Shown here: in pieces, positions 8,121-16,457 of the stretch
How positions within the stretch are numbered: position 1 is the stretch's first letter
Layout: each line of letters opens with the position of its first letter
Assembly (NCBI RefSeq): GCF_937981295.1
Contig: NZ_CALJPC010000018.1
Span: 1 to 19,170, forward strand
Length of the DNA stretch: 19,170 bases
Reading direction: 5' to 3'
From: an uncultured Campylobacter sp.
Lineage (GTDB): Bacteria > Campylobacterota > Campylobacteria > Campylobacterales > Campylobacteraceae
Translations under genes and position numbers: made by a program
The notes under the pieces: generated by a model
What the model was told of the DNA's origin: nothing
Databases searched by the model: none
Seen by the model: only the letters and a program-made list of their open reading frames with translations

Positions 8121-8444
8121 ATGAATGTTTTAGTTATAGGAGCAGATGAGATTACACCCATTAAGGCGGTTTTAAAAGACCTTGGCGCGAGCAACATCGA
8201 GCACTGGGACGCACGAAACGAAAATCGTGTAAATCGTAAGCCGATCCCGCAAGATACCGAGTGCGTCGTTATGCTTACGAGCTTTTTAAACCACAACACG
8301 ATGAAAAAAATCAAAGGCGAAGTAAAAAAGCGTAAAATCCCGCTCGTATGCGCTAAAAGAAGCGTTAGCTGCGTATTTTGCGAATACTGTAAGGTCTTCA
8401 ATTTAAATCAAGAATTCGGTTGCAAGCCTTGCGAAAATGATTAA
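8121..8444 (+). CDS. DUF2325 family small cysteine-rich protein
   Basis: This is a 107-residue soluble protein. The N-terminal 80 residues fit the DUF2325 fold: MNVLVIGADEITPIK, the AKxxxVxCAKRS-like segment around residues 74-82, and a TSFLNHNTMKKIK segment typical of the family. The function of DUF2325 is unknown. The C-terminal tail carries C84, C87 and C90 (CVFCEYC) and C101 and C104 (CKPC). The pattern CxxCxxC...CxxC could bind a metal or cluster or be redox active. A strong ribosome site (AAGGGG, 6 bases upstream) supports the start. Its stop overlaps the next gene by 8 bases, and flavodoxin follows. From memory, C. jejuni has the same gene order (Cj1384c-Cj1383c-fldA), which I could not check. 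The context suggests a redox-linked role. Confidence 0.85.
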   Translation: MNVLVIGADEITPIKAVLKDLGASNIEHWDARNENRVNRKPIPQDTECVVMLTSFLNHNTMKKIKGEVKKRKIPLVCAKRSVSCVFCEYCKVFNLNQEFGCKPCEND

Positions 8445-9672
8445 AATTCCAAGGAATTTAAATAATGCCGGCAAGTCCAGGCAAGCGGTTAAAAGGTCGC
8501 GCACTACGCCGCAATCAAATGCTTACAAAGATGAAGCTGGCGAGCTAAATTTCAAGGATTTTTTAAATTCTAGCAAATTTAACGCTACTTGCTTTGCGTA
8601 CACCGAAAGCAAGAAATTTAGCGGCAAATCTAAAAAGTTTTCAAGCGGTAAATCGAGCGTGCTTAATCATAATGTCTCTAAGTCGTGCGCTGCAAAGAGC
8701 GCGCAAAAGGGCGGCGCGAATAGGAATTTAACGGCAAAGGCTTTTTACGACACTAGCTCCGCGCAAAAGAATTTTTTCTGCGCTAAGCGTTCGGACGAGA
8801 AATCAGCTTTGTTACGAGATATTGCCGCGCCAAAACGAGGTATCGCAGCATGCGAAAAATGCCAAAAAGCGGATCTGTGGCGCGATAAAGAGCTTATTGA
8901 TGATGAAATTTTAAATGTCGAAGCTTTTAATAAAAAATTATTTGGTGGCGAGATTTTTGGCTTTGATGCGAACGGGCGCGAGATTGTGCCAGAGGCGCTG
9001 CGGGATTATAATGCGGCTTCGCGAGCGCGGGCGATGCTAGCTCTATATAATTTTAACGTTAATGCGGATTATAGAATTTCGCCCAAGTATTTGCAGGGCG
9101 AGATGCAATTTCGAGCGGCATTTTTAAATTTTATCGCTTCCGAACTTAGGCGCGGGGCTCGTAAAATTTACCGTTTCAAGCCCGCCGTGAAATTTTGCGC
9201 AGCGGATAACGCGATAATCTTTGCTTATCTGCGCGGCATGCCGCTGCCAGTATTTGCCGCTAAGCCCGCTTATAAGCTAACTCGCGCAATCGTGAGTCTG
9301 CGTAGCGGATTGCTGCTAAACGGAGACGATGCGTTTCGCAACTTCGTATTTTGCAAAATCGCGCTTCGCAATGCAGGCGCACAGCTGCAGCTTGTGGGCA
9401 AATCAGGCGAGCTCATCGTAGTTCGCAAGAGCGGCTTTAGCCTAGGCGTGGTTACGAGCTTTAAAAAAATTCTACCTCAAAATCCAGCCATTTATGATAA
9501 TGATATAAAAAAAGCGCTAGAGCTTTGCTGCGGAGCAAACCTCGATGCTTTGTATCTCGTATATCCTAAAAACGAGAATTTCACACGTCATATCGAGATA
9601 AAAAGCGAATGCTTTAAGGGAAATTTCATTATGAAATTAGTACCATACAAGCTTACCGACAAAATTTATTAA
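8437..9672 (+). CDS. Conserved hypothetical protein between DUF2325 gene and fldA
   Basis: This 411-residue protein is not recognised. The ATG at 8437 overlaps the DUF2325 stop by 8 bases (ATGATTAA), and the fldA start is 11 bases after its stop, so all three genes should be cotranscribed and probably coupled. The first ~130 residues are low complexity, rich in Ser, Lys, Ala and Asn, basic and probably disordered. A lone CEKC pair lies at 139-142. From about residue 150 it looks folded: DDEILNVEAFNKKLFGGEIF, several FRAAFLNFIASELRRG-like helices, and a strand-rich C-terminal third ending in YPKNENFTRHIEIK. No transmembrane segment or signal peptide is visible. Internal starts are far downstream, so the overlapping ATG is the best start, although its ribosome site is weak. 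A regulator or assembly partner for flavodoxin-linked metabolism is possible, judged only from context. Confidence 0.75.
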   Translation: MIKIPRNLNNAGKSRQAVKRSRTTPQSNAYKDEAGELNFKDFLNSSKFNATCFAYTESKKFSGKSKKFSSGKSSVLNHNVSKSCAAKSAQKGGANRNLTAKAFYDTSSAQKNFFCAKRSDEKSALLRDIAAPKRGIAACEKCQKADLWRDKELIDDEILNVEAFNKKLFGGEIFGFDANGREIVPEALRDYNAASRARAMLALYNFNVNADYRISPKYLQGEMQFRAAFLNFIASELRRGARKIYRFKPAVKFCAADNAIIFAYLRGMPLPVFAAKPAYKLTRAIVSLRSGLLLNGDDAFRNFVFCKIALRNAGAQLQLVGKSGELIVVRKSGFSLGVVTSFKKILPQNPAIYDNDIKKALELCCGANLDALYLVYPKNENFTRHIEIKSECFKGNFIMKLVPYKLTDKIY

Positions 9673-9683
9673 AAGGATACCAA

Positions 9684-10175
9684 ATGGTTGGAATTATTTT
9701 TGGAAGCTCGATGGGCAATACTGAGGACGCCGCGAAGCTGATCTCAGAAAAGCTAGGCATAGAAAACGAGCTTAAAAATGTTGCGGACATCACGCCTGTA
9801 GATCTAAATAAATACACCGCGCTCATCATCGGCAGCTCTACATGGAACGACGGCGAGCTACAAGACGACTGGGCGGGCTTTGATTTCTCAGCCCTTGATG
9901 TCGCGGGCAAGACCGTCGCGATTTTTGGCATGGGCGATAGCTCAAGCTACAGCGACGCCTACTGCAACGCAATGCGCGAGCTATACGATAACTTCAAAAA
10001 AGCGGGTGCAAATATCGTAGGTGCAGTGCCTACCGACGGATATGAATTCGACGAGAGCAAGGCTGTAGTGGATGGCAAATTCGTTGGCCTTGCGCTAGAC
10101 AATGACAATCAAAGCGATCTCACCGAGAGCCGCATCGAGGCGTGGGTAGCGCAGATTGCTCCATCTTTTAAATAG
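9684..10175 (+). CDS. fldA: Flavodoxin (long-chain type)
   Basis: This 163-residue FMN-binding electron carrier has the phosphate-binding loop SSMGNTEDAA at residues 8-17, the first isoalloxazine loop SSTWNDGELQDDW at 51-63, and the second, GMGDSSSYSDAYCNAM, from 83. The length and the loop after residue 120 fit the long-chain class. In Helicobacter pylori, flavodoxin accepts electrons from pyruvate oxidoreductase and is essential, and the same partnership is likely here with nifJ at 3649. The start at 9684 has an AAAAGGAT ribosome site. The gene ends the operon that begins at 8121, and GC content is normal for the core genes. Confidence 0.96.
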   Translation: MVGIIFGSSMGNTEDAAKLISEKLGIENELKNVADITPVDLNKYTALIIGSSTWNDGELQDDWAGFDFSALDVAGKTVAIFGMGDSSSYSDAYCNAMRELYDNFKKAGANIVGAVPTDGYEFDESKAVVDGKFVGLALDNDNQSDLTESRIEAWVAQIAPSFK

Positions 10176-10193
10176 TCCTCCTTTAAATTTGCC

Positions 10194-10211
10194 GCGGAGC
10201 GTGCGCTTCGC
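10194..10211 (+). terminator. Possible hairpin terminator after fldA
   Basis: GCGGAGC at 10194-10200 pairs with GCTTCGC at 10205-10211 (7 bp with one G-U) around a 4-base loop. Only scattered T residues follow, so termination strength is uncertain. It marks the end of the core-like composition before the AT-rich accessory pair. Confidence 0.4.
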
Positions 10212-10363
10212 AGCACTGTTCTTACAGATTTAGTTATAACTTCTTAAATTTAGCACTAATTAAAATACAGAAATTTTAGAATTTTCGTAGTTACATAAAA
10301 TTAAGCAATATATAAGAAGTGCTGAGTAAAATATTTCTTTTAAAATTTTAAAAAAGATTTGCA

Positions 10364-12067
10364 ATGGCTAGTTTTCTCTCTAAATCACCTAAAAGCACGT
10401 ATTTCAATAAAGACTTTTCTAAAACGGAAAAAGAGCTTAACGAACTTTTTGATCATAAAAGCTTAAAGATAGAACTTGCAGATGGCTTGCAAAATGCTCT
10501 AGACGAACTTTCAAATTTGCACTCCAAGCTTCCGGAAAATCAAACCAGCACGCTTTTACATCTTTGTGAAGCTAGTGCAATTAGCGCTATTACGTCACAA
10601 TTTGGGCTGGCTAGCCTAATTATAGATGCAAGAGACGGAGGTAGCGTAACGACCGTGCATAATTTTGAAAAAGGTATAACGGCAAATGAAGCAGACGCTG
10701 CAAGATATAGCGATATGATAGCAAATCGTAATGGCAAATACTTAGAAGTAAGAAATAAAGTAGGATACGATAAGCCACTAGTAAAAAGACGAAACGAAGC
10801 CCTTCAGAATGAAGCCATCATAATAGATGAATACACTGGCAGAAATTTACCAAAATATGGCAGGGTGCACTTAGATCATATTGTGTCGGTAAAAGAGATA
10901 GAAAGCTCTGTGTCTGCAAATTTGGCTCTAAGCCCCGAGGAACGCGCCAAAATTGCGGCAGATAAAGAAAATCTAGCTCTTATCGATGGCAGCATAAATC
11001 AGTCGAAAGGTAGCGATGAGATGAAAGTTTTTCTGAATAAGGAAGATAAAAAGACGGGGCAAAGAAAGGCTGAAAAATTTGGCATTGATGAGCAGAAAGC
11101 TATGCAAAAAGATAAGAAGGCTAGAAAATTTGTCTATGGTGAAATAGATAAGGCAAAGGTTAAAAAATACTCAAAAGAACTCTTGACTACAGGTTGTAAA
11201 GATATCACCAAGATAATGGCATACACAGTTATAGGCGTTGCTATGAGAGAAATTGCACAAGGAGCTATAACCGAAATTAAGCTTGCTTTTAAACAAAGAG
11301 GGAAGGAGAGCTTCGGTGAAATTTGGGTGAGATTTAAGACTAGAATGAGTGAAATTTTAGATAGTCTGAAATCGAAATGGAAAGATTTGGTGGCAGGCAG
11401 TATAGAGGAAGGATTAACATCTTTTATATCAAATTTGGGCGTATTTTTAATCAACGTTTTTGCTACCACGTTAAAACGCTTCGTGGCGATGATAAGAGCA
11501 GGATTCGTCTCGTTAAAAGAGGCAGTTAAGATTTTAGTTAATCCACCTAGGGGTTTAGATAAAGATGAGGTTGGCTATCAAGCCGTTAAAGTATTAACTG
11601 CTGGATTAATTGGCGCTCTATCGCTAGGGCTGAGCGAAGCTATAGATAAATTTTTGCTAAGCATTCCTGTTTTGACGCCTATTTTTTCCTTTATAGTACC
11701 GGTAATAGGCAAAAGTGTGGGAGATATCGTAAGCGCGTGCTTATCTGCAATTCTGGGTGGGGTACTAACGACTATAGTAATTTATTTTATGGATAAGCTT
11801 CATTCTCAAAGTAAGGCTGATAAAATCCAAATTCAACTCGTAACAAAAAGTGGGGAGATATCGGCATATCAAGTGGCTCTGAGCTGGGTGGCTTTGAGTG
11901 AGGCATACGACGAGTTCTTCGTAGATGTGAAACAAAGTATAACAAAGCTAGCGAATACGATACGCATAGTGCGTGATAGTTCGCAAGAAACAAGCATGGC
12001 GGTATCGAATTTTATCGATAAGATGCAGAATTTAAGAATTAAACTAAATAAAACAATCGAGAAGTAA
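10364..12067 (+). CDS. Membrane protein with HNH-like nuclease domain
   Basis: This 567-residue protein is not assigned to a known family. Residues 1-60 are charged and helical. Around 156-216 there is an HNH-like signature: DEYTGRNLPK, then VHLDHIV (H169, D171, H172), then ENLALI (N203) and INQSKGS (N212, K215). This matches the histidine-asparagine-asparagine/lysine layout of HNH endonucleases, but without zinc-ribbon cysteines. Residues 218-270 are very basic and could bind nucleic acid. The C-terminal half has about four to five hydrophobic stretches (roughly 282-300, 349-372, 407-426, 433-450 and 454-476), followed by a helical tail. The result would be a nuclease domain held at the inner membrane. 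The ribosome site is weak (AAAAAAGAT). GC content is visibly below that of the flanking genes, which suggests transfer. Its partner starts 2 bases after its stop. A phage-defence or toxin role is inferred; a bacteriocin-like protein is the main alternative. Confidence 0.8.
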   Translation: MASFLSKSPKSTYFNKDFSKTEKELNELFDHKSLKIELADGLQNALDELSNLHSKLPENQTSTLLHLCEASAISAITSQFGLASLIIDARDGGSVTTVHNFEKGITANEADAARYSDMIANRNGKYLEVRNKVGYDKPLVKRRNEALQNEAIIIDEYTGRNLPKYGRVHLDHIVSVKEIESSVSANLALSPEERAKIAADKENLALIDGSINQSKGSDEMKVFLNKEDKKTGQRKAEKFGIDEQKAMQKDKKARKFVYGEIDKAKVKKYSKELLTTGCKDITKIMAYTVIGVAMREIAQGAITEIKLAFKQRGKESFGEIWVRFKTRMSEILDSLKSKWKDLVAGSIEEGLTSFISNLGVFLINVFATTLKRFVAMIRAGFVSLKEAVKILVNPPRGLDKDEVGYQAVKVLTAGLIGALSLGLSEAIDKFLLSIPVLTPIFSFIVPVIGKSVGDIVSACLSAILGGVLTTIVIYFMDKLHSQSKADKIQIQLVTKSGEISAYQVALSWVALSEAYDEFFVDVKQSITKLANTIRIVRDSSQETSMAVSNFIDKMQNLRIKLNKTIEK

Positions 12068-12069
12068 AA

Positions 12070-12906
12070 ATGGAAAATTTAGTAAGGGACGAGACTATAT
12101 CGGTCGAAGTTCTAGAAAAAATGTCGCAAGACGAGCTAGATGAATTAGCAAGAAAAAAAGCTCAAGAGATATTTTTAAATATCCAAGGAGCTAAAGAAAA
12201 AATAGAAAAGGCAAAACGTCTGTCATCGGATGCCGAGGGCTTGGACATAGGTGGATCTGATATAAAAAATTTAATAACGCTCGGTATTTGCGGCAAGAGT
12301 AGAGAAGATAAACTAGCCGATGCACTAAGGCTTACAAACAAAGCTCAAATTAGCCAGAATGATGCGATTGACGAGCTTTCTGAAATTATACGAGAATCTA
12401 TAAAATTTACGCAAATGACAAGCAAATTCTCGTTATCGCTACACCGTGCTATGGCATTTCTATTTGAAAACGGGATAAAAGATGCAAATGGAAATATTAT
12501 CAAATTAAGTGATGAGAGTGCAAAAGCGTTTCGTAGTCTTGTAGACGCTGCAGAAAAATTTGCAGTAGACCAGGCAAGGCTTGACGATAAACATGAGCAA
12601 ATGTCTCAACAAATTAATCAAATTTACACTACGCTAAATAGTAAAGCTCAAATCGATGACGCTCAAGAAGCAGCAATTACTAGTAATGCAAAAAATATTG
12701 AGAAGATTATTTTAAATCTAGATGATAAAAATAATCTAGACACCAAGCAAGACGAGCTTATAGCAAAGAATGCAGCTTTGATAGCACAAAATTCTGAAAT
12801 CTTGCGCAAACTTCAAACTAAAAGTAGCATTAAAATTTATATGATTTGCACTCTATCTTTGGTAATTTCGCTAATTAGTCTAGCATTGCACTTTATAAAA
12901 ATTTAG
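12070..12906 (+). CDS. Coiled-coil, tail-anchored partner of the HNH membrane protein
   Basis: This 278-residue protein of unknown family starts 2 bases after the preceding stop, so the pair is very likely translated together. Residues 15-55 form a charged helix (DELARKKAQEIFLNIQGAKE). Residues 80-130 include SKFSLSLHRAMAFLFENG. Residues 150-250 form a long coiled coil with an approximate 28-residue repeat: KAQIDDAQEAAITSNAKNIE from 192 and KNNLDTKQDELIAKNAALIA from 220. One transmembrane helix follows at about 255-276 with only two residues after it, so the protein is tail-anchored with its bulk presumably in the cytoplasm. It may sense, assemble with or restrain the HNH protein. The low GC matches its partner. 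The last 14 bases overlap the end of the convergent aas gene. No antitoxin or immunity family is recognised. Confidence 0.8.
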   Translation: MENLVRDETISVEVLEKMSQDELDELARKKAQEIFLNIQGAKEKIEKAKRLSSDAEGLDIGGSDIKNLITLGICGKSREDKLADALRLTNKAQISQNDAIDELSEIIRESIKFTQMTSKFSLSLHRAMAFLFENGIKDANGNIIKLSDESAKAFRSLVDAAEKFAVDQARLDDKHEQMSQQINQIYTTLNSKAQIDDAQEAAITSNAKNIEKIILNLDDKNNLDTKQDELIAKNAALIAQNSEILRKLQTKSSIKIYMICTLSLVISLISLALHFIKI

Positions 12907-15900
12907 TCTTTTTGCCCCAAAGCCCCAGCTCTATCGCCAGATCCTTTACCGCTTTGAGATTTACCTTGCCGCTGCCGAGCACCGGGATTTGCTCCACTTT
13001 TTTTACGACGCTTGGCTGCATTATCGGCGCCAGCGCGGAGTCCTTCAGGCGGCGCGAAATTTCATCCTCGCTCGCCTCGCCCACGTAAAGCAGAGCGATC
13101 TTCTCGCCCTTTTTCTCGTCTTTTAGGTTTACGCACGAATAGATCGCGCTTTCGCCTAAAATTTCGCCCACGGCGCTCTCTACCGCGCCCAGGCTGATCA
13201 TCTCGCCGCCGATTTTGGCAAAGCGCGAAAGGCGGTCGGTGATAAATAAAAACCCGTCGTCGTCGATATAGCCGATGTCGCCGCTCTTGTAGTAGCGCAC
13301 ACCGTCCATTTGCGCGATCGCCTCAGCGGTTTTGGCCGGCTCATCGTAGTATTCCTTCATAACCTGATGTCCGCCGATTAAGATAAGCCCCTCTTGCCCG
13401 TTTGGCAGCGGCTGCAGCGAAGCTGGATCGGTGATCTTTATGACCGTGCCCGCAAGCGGCAAGCCGACGCTCTTTTCGCGGTTGAAGTAAAGCTCTTTGA
13501 AAAAATCGGGCTCAAGGACGTTCGGTGTATTTACGCTCACCACCGGCGCAGTCTCGGTCGTGCCGTAGCCCTCGTAAATTTCGATGCCGAATTTTATCTT
13601 AAATTCCTTGCGGACGTTTTCGTTTAGCTTCTCCGCGCCCGCAATCGCTAGGCGAATGCTTGCCAGCATAAGCGGATTGAGCCTTTTATTTTTGGTGTAG
13701 AGTCTAAAAAACGTCGACGTGCCGAACATTATCGTAGCACCGTATTTTGCGCTCATCTTGCCGACGCTAAAGGCGTCCGTAGGATCGGGCACGTGGATGC
13801 TTAAAATTCCGTCGTTTAGCGGAAATAGCGTCGTTACGGTAAGCCCGAAGCAGTGAAAGATCGGCAGCGACGCTAAAATCGCGTCGTGCTCGGTGGCGTT
13901 TATGAGCTCTGAAATTTGACGGACGTTTGCCATTATATTTTTATGCGTCAGAACCACGCCTTTGGGCTTTCCCTCGCTGCCGCTGCTAAATAAAATGGTC
14001 GCTACGTCATCTATCGCGTGCGGCTTAAAATACAGCGCGCGAAATAAAATTTTAGGCATCAGCAGCGATTTTAGCGCGCAGGCTATGCGCTCATTTTTAG
14101 AGGTGCCCTCGCTTAGATCTTCAAGATACACGAGCCGATCGCCGATCGAACCCTCCAGCTCAAAGCCCTTTGATTTGAGCTTTTCTACGAATTTGCGCGA
14201 GCTGATGATCGTGCGGATATTTGCTTTATCCGCGCAATATATTAAATTTTCCTCGCTTAGCGTGTAGTTTAAATTTACGCTCGTTTTGCCCATCGCAAAA
14301 AGCGTTAAATTTACGGCGCTTGCGATGACCGAGCTAGGCAAAATGATACCGACGTTTTCCTCGCTGCTTATGCGGCTCTTTAGCCTTTTGCGAAGTATCA
14401 AAACGGCGCTCATCATCGCTAAATTTGTGAAGCTCACTCCAGTGCTATCGACCGCCACGCGCTTAAAAGGCGATCGTTTGGCCTGATTTAGCCAGTTGTA
14501 AGCAAGCGGCTTTAGGCTTGCGAGGTATTTGCCCCAGCTGAAAAACGACAGCTCCGTTACCGCGCGCTTTACTTCGTGCGCCTTGGAATTTGCCTCGATC
14601 GGCGCGCCGAAGCTTACGCGAAGTGCGTTTTTGCCGCTTTGCGAAATCGTTCTTTTATAATGCTCGCTGGCGCGCGAAAACGTCGATCCCCAAAGCCCTC
14701 TGATATAAAAAGGCACGATGACGGAGTTCGTATCGTGCGCGGCGAGCTCAAATCCGCCCTGAAACTCGTCTATGCGGCCGTTGTAGCTGATGTGACCCTC
14801 GGGGAAGAGTCCGACCACTTCACCAGCATTCAGCGCCTCGCGGATGCTTTCGATCGCGCTTTTGCTCACACCCGCTCCGATCGGAATGACGCGGAAAATT
14901 TTAAAAAACCACTTCAAATACCACAGATCGTAGTAGCTACGATGCATCACAAAGCGCACCCCGCGCGGGCAGGCAAGCTGTACCACCGCCCAATCGATCC
15001 AGCTGATATGGTTTCCTAAAAGCAGCACTCCGCCTTTTTGCGGGATGTTTTCGATGCCGTCTACGTGGACTTGATAGCCAAATTTCATAAACGGAATGAG
15101 TAAAATTCTAACGAAAAGCTGCGGCAGATATTTTGCGCCGAAGATCCCGCAGATAAGTACGCACAGCGCCGCCATAACGAAAATTTCGCCGCTGGCGACC
15201 GCAAAATGCACCAAGATGATGGCGATGAGCAAAAACAGCACCATAAAGATATTTTGGATGAAATTTGAGCCTGCGAGCACCCGTCCCATGCGCTCATCGG
15301 CGGTGAAAAACTGAATGACGGCGTTGAGCGGCACGATGAAAATTCCGCCGCTAAATCCGAAGAAAAACGACGCCGTGCCGAGCCAAAATACCGAGTGCGC
15401 GTTGGCTAGCACCATTAGCGCGAGCGCCAGACCGAATGCGCCGAACGGCACGATACCGAGCTCGATATGCTTTTTGCAGTAGCTGCCCGCAAAGATCGAG
15501 CCTAGCGCGATTCCGATCGCACTAAGAGCTAAGATCACCTGGATCACCATTACGTTATCGCTGCCGCTAAGAGCTTTGTAGTGAGCCGGGAAGGTCGCGA
15601 TCACGAGCTGTGAGACTGCCCAAAACATCGAAAGTCCCAGCGTGCAGAGCAGGACGTTTTTGTCTTTTAGTACAAAATTTAAATTTTGTCTTAGATAGCG
15701 AAGCTTAAGATAGTCGTCTTTATTAAATTCCGCCTGTGGTTGCGCGGCGTCGAAGAATGGAATTTTATACGAGTAGTATGTTTCAAGCGCGGAGCCCGCG
15801 ACCAAAAGCACGCCGATGAACCAAACCGAGCTCATCAGCTCGCCCGCATCGCTGCTGCGGGCTGCAAATAGCTCGAAAATCACCGAAAAAACAAGCGATG

Positions 15901-16360
15901 AAAGCAGAATCGCGATGATGGTAAGAGCCTGCACGAGGCCGTTTGCAGCGCCTAAATTTTTCGCGCCGACGATCTTTTTAATCAGACCGTATTTGGCGGG
16001 CGAGTAGATCGCGCTTTGCGCCGCAAGCAGGATCGTCATAAAAAATGCGAAATAAAACCATCCGCACAGATATCCGAGCGTAATAAGCGCGGTAAGCGCG
16101 ACGCCGAGTTTCGCGCAGATCCGCGTAATGCGGGTGCGCGAGAATTTGTCGTTGAGATAGCCGCTGGCGCTAAAAAGAAATACGTAAGGCAGTAAAATCA
16201 GCAAATTTACAAGCGAGGTAAGGGCGATGAGGGCGCCCGAATCGGCGCTTTTAACAAGGACGTTTTGAATCGTGATCTTATGGCCCAGATCGACGCTTGC
16301 ATTGATAAACATAATCGCCAAAAACGGCAAAAATCCGTTGATTTTTAGTAAAGATTTCAC
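12893..16360 (-). CDS. aas: Three-module lysophospholipid transporter / acyltransferase / acyl-ACP synthetase
   Basis: This 1155-residue membrane protein fuses functions that E. coli splits between LplT and Aas. It imports lysophospholipids and re-acylates them using fatty acids activated onto acyl carrier protein. Residues 1-415 are an MFS transporter with about 12 helices (LplT-like; ASVDLGHKI near the start). Residues 420-600 are a PlsC acyltransferase with NHISWID (H451, D456) and LFPEG (518-522). Residues 640-1155 are an AMP-forming ligase with the P-loop FSSGSEGKPKG (791-801), GYGTTE (931-936), YKSGDIG (1024-1030) and the terminal lysine in GSGKVNL (K1132). All key residues are present. 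The start is GTG at 16360, chosen because AGGAG lies 5 bases upstream and the first helix follows at once. A TAAAAT-like box upstream may be its promoter. Its 3' end overlaps the accessory gene at 12070-12906 on the opposite strand. Confidence 0.93.
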   Translation of the reverse strand: MKSLLKINGFLPFLAIMFINASVDLGHKITIQNVLVKSADSGALIALTSLVNLLILLPYVFLFSASGYLNDKFSRTRITRICAKLGVALTALITLGYLCGWFYFAFFMTILLAAQSAIYSPAKYGLIKKIVGAKNLGAANGLVQALTIIAILLSSLVFSVIFELFAARSSDAGELMSSVWFIGVLLVAGSALETYYSYKIPFFDAAQPQAEFNKDDYLKLRYLRQNLNFVLKDKNVLLCTLGLSMFWAVSQLVIATFPAHYKALSGSDNVMVIQVILALSAIGIALGSIFAGSYCKKHIELGIVPFGAFGLALALMVLANAHSVFWLGTASFFFGFSGGIFIVPLNAVIQFFTADERMGRVLAGSNFIQNIFMVLFLLIAIILVHFAVASGEIFVMAALCVLICGIFGAKYLPQLFVRILLIPFMKFGYQVHVDGIENIPQKGGVLLLGNHISWIDWAVVQLACPRGVRFVMHRSYYDLWYLKWFFKIFRVIPIGAGVSKSAIESIREALNAGEVVGLFPEGHISYNGRIDEFQGGFELAAHDTNSVIVPFYIRGLWGSTFSRASEHYKRTISQSGKNALRVSFGAPIEANSKAHEVKRAVTELSFFSWGKYLASLKPLAYNWLNQAKRSPFKRVAVDSTGVSFTNLAMMSAVLILRKRLKSRISSEENVGIILPSSVIASAVNLTLFAMGKTSVNLNYTLSEENLIYCADKANIRTIISSRKFVEKLKSKGFELEGSIGDRLVYLEDLSEGTSKNERIACALKSLLMPKILFRALYFKPHAIDDVATILFSSGSEGKPKGVVLTHKNIMANVRQISELINATEHDAILASLPIFHCFGLTVTTLFPLNDGILSIHVPDPTDAFSVGKMSAKYGATIMFGTSTFFRLYTKNKRLNPLMLASIRLAIAGAEKLNENVRKEFKIKFGIEIYEGYGTTETAPVVSVNTPNVLEPDFFKELYFNREKSVGLPLAGTVIKITDPASLQPLPNGQEGLILIGGHQVMKEYYDEPAKTAEAIAQMDGVRYYKSGDIGYIDDDGFLFITDRLSRFAKIGGEMISLGAVESAVGEILGESAIYSCVNLKDEKKGEKIALLYVGEASEDEISRRLKDSALAPIMQPSVVKKVEQIPVLGSGKVNLKAVKDLAIELGLWGKKTKFL

Positions 16361-16381
16361 GGGCGCTCCTTTAAAAACGGG

Positions 16382-16389
16382 ATTTTATC
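16382..16389 (-). promoter_or_regulatory. Possible -10 box for aas
   Basis: Read on the minus strand, GATAAAATC (a TAAAAT-type box) lies about 22-30 bases before the GTG start, in the 97-base gap shared with the divergent gene. The assignment is positional. Confidence 0.35.
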
Positions 16390-16428
16390 TCACGGAAGTT
16401 AACGGACGCAAATTTAAGGCGGCTTCGC

Positions 16429-16434
16429 TACAAT
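16429..16434 (+). promoter_or_regulatory. Possible -10 box for the YcxB-like gene
   Basis: TACAAT lies 23 bases before the ATG at 16458, in the shared divergent region. No clear -35 box is seen, which is usual for Campylobacter. Confidence 0.4.
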
Positions 16435-16457
16435 TACGCAAAAATTAAAGGAAAAAT

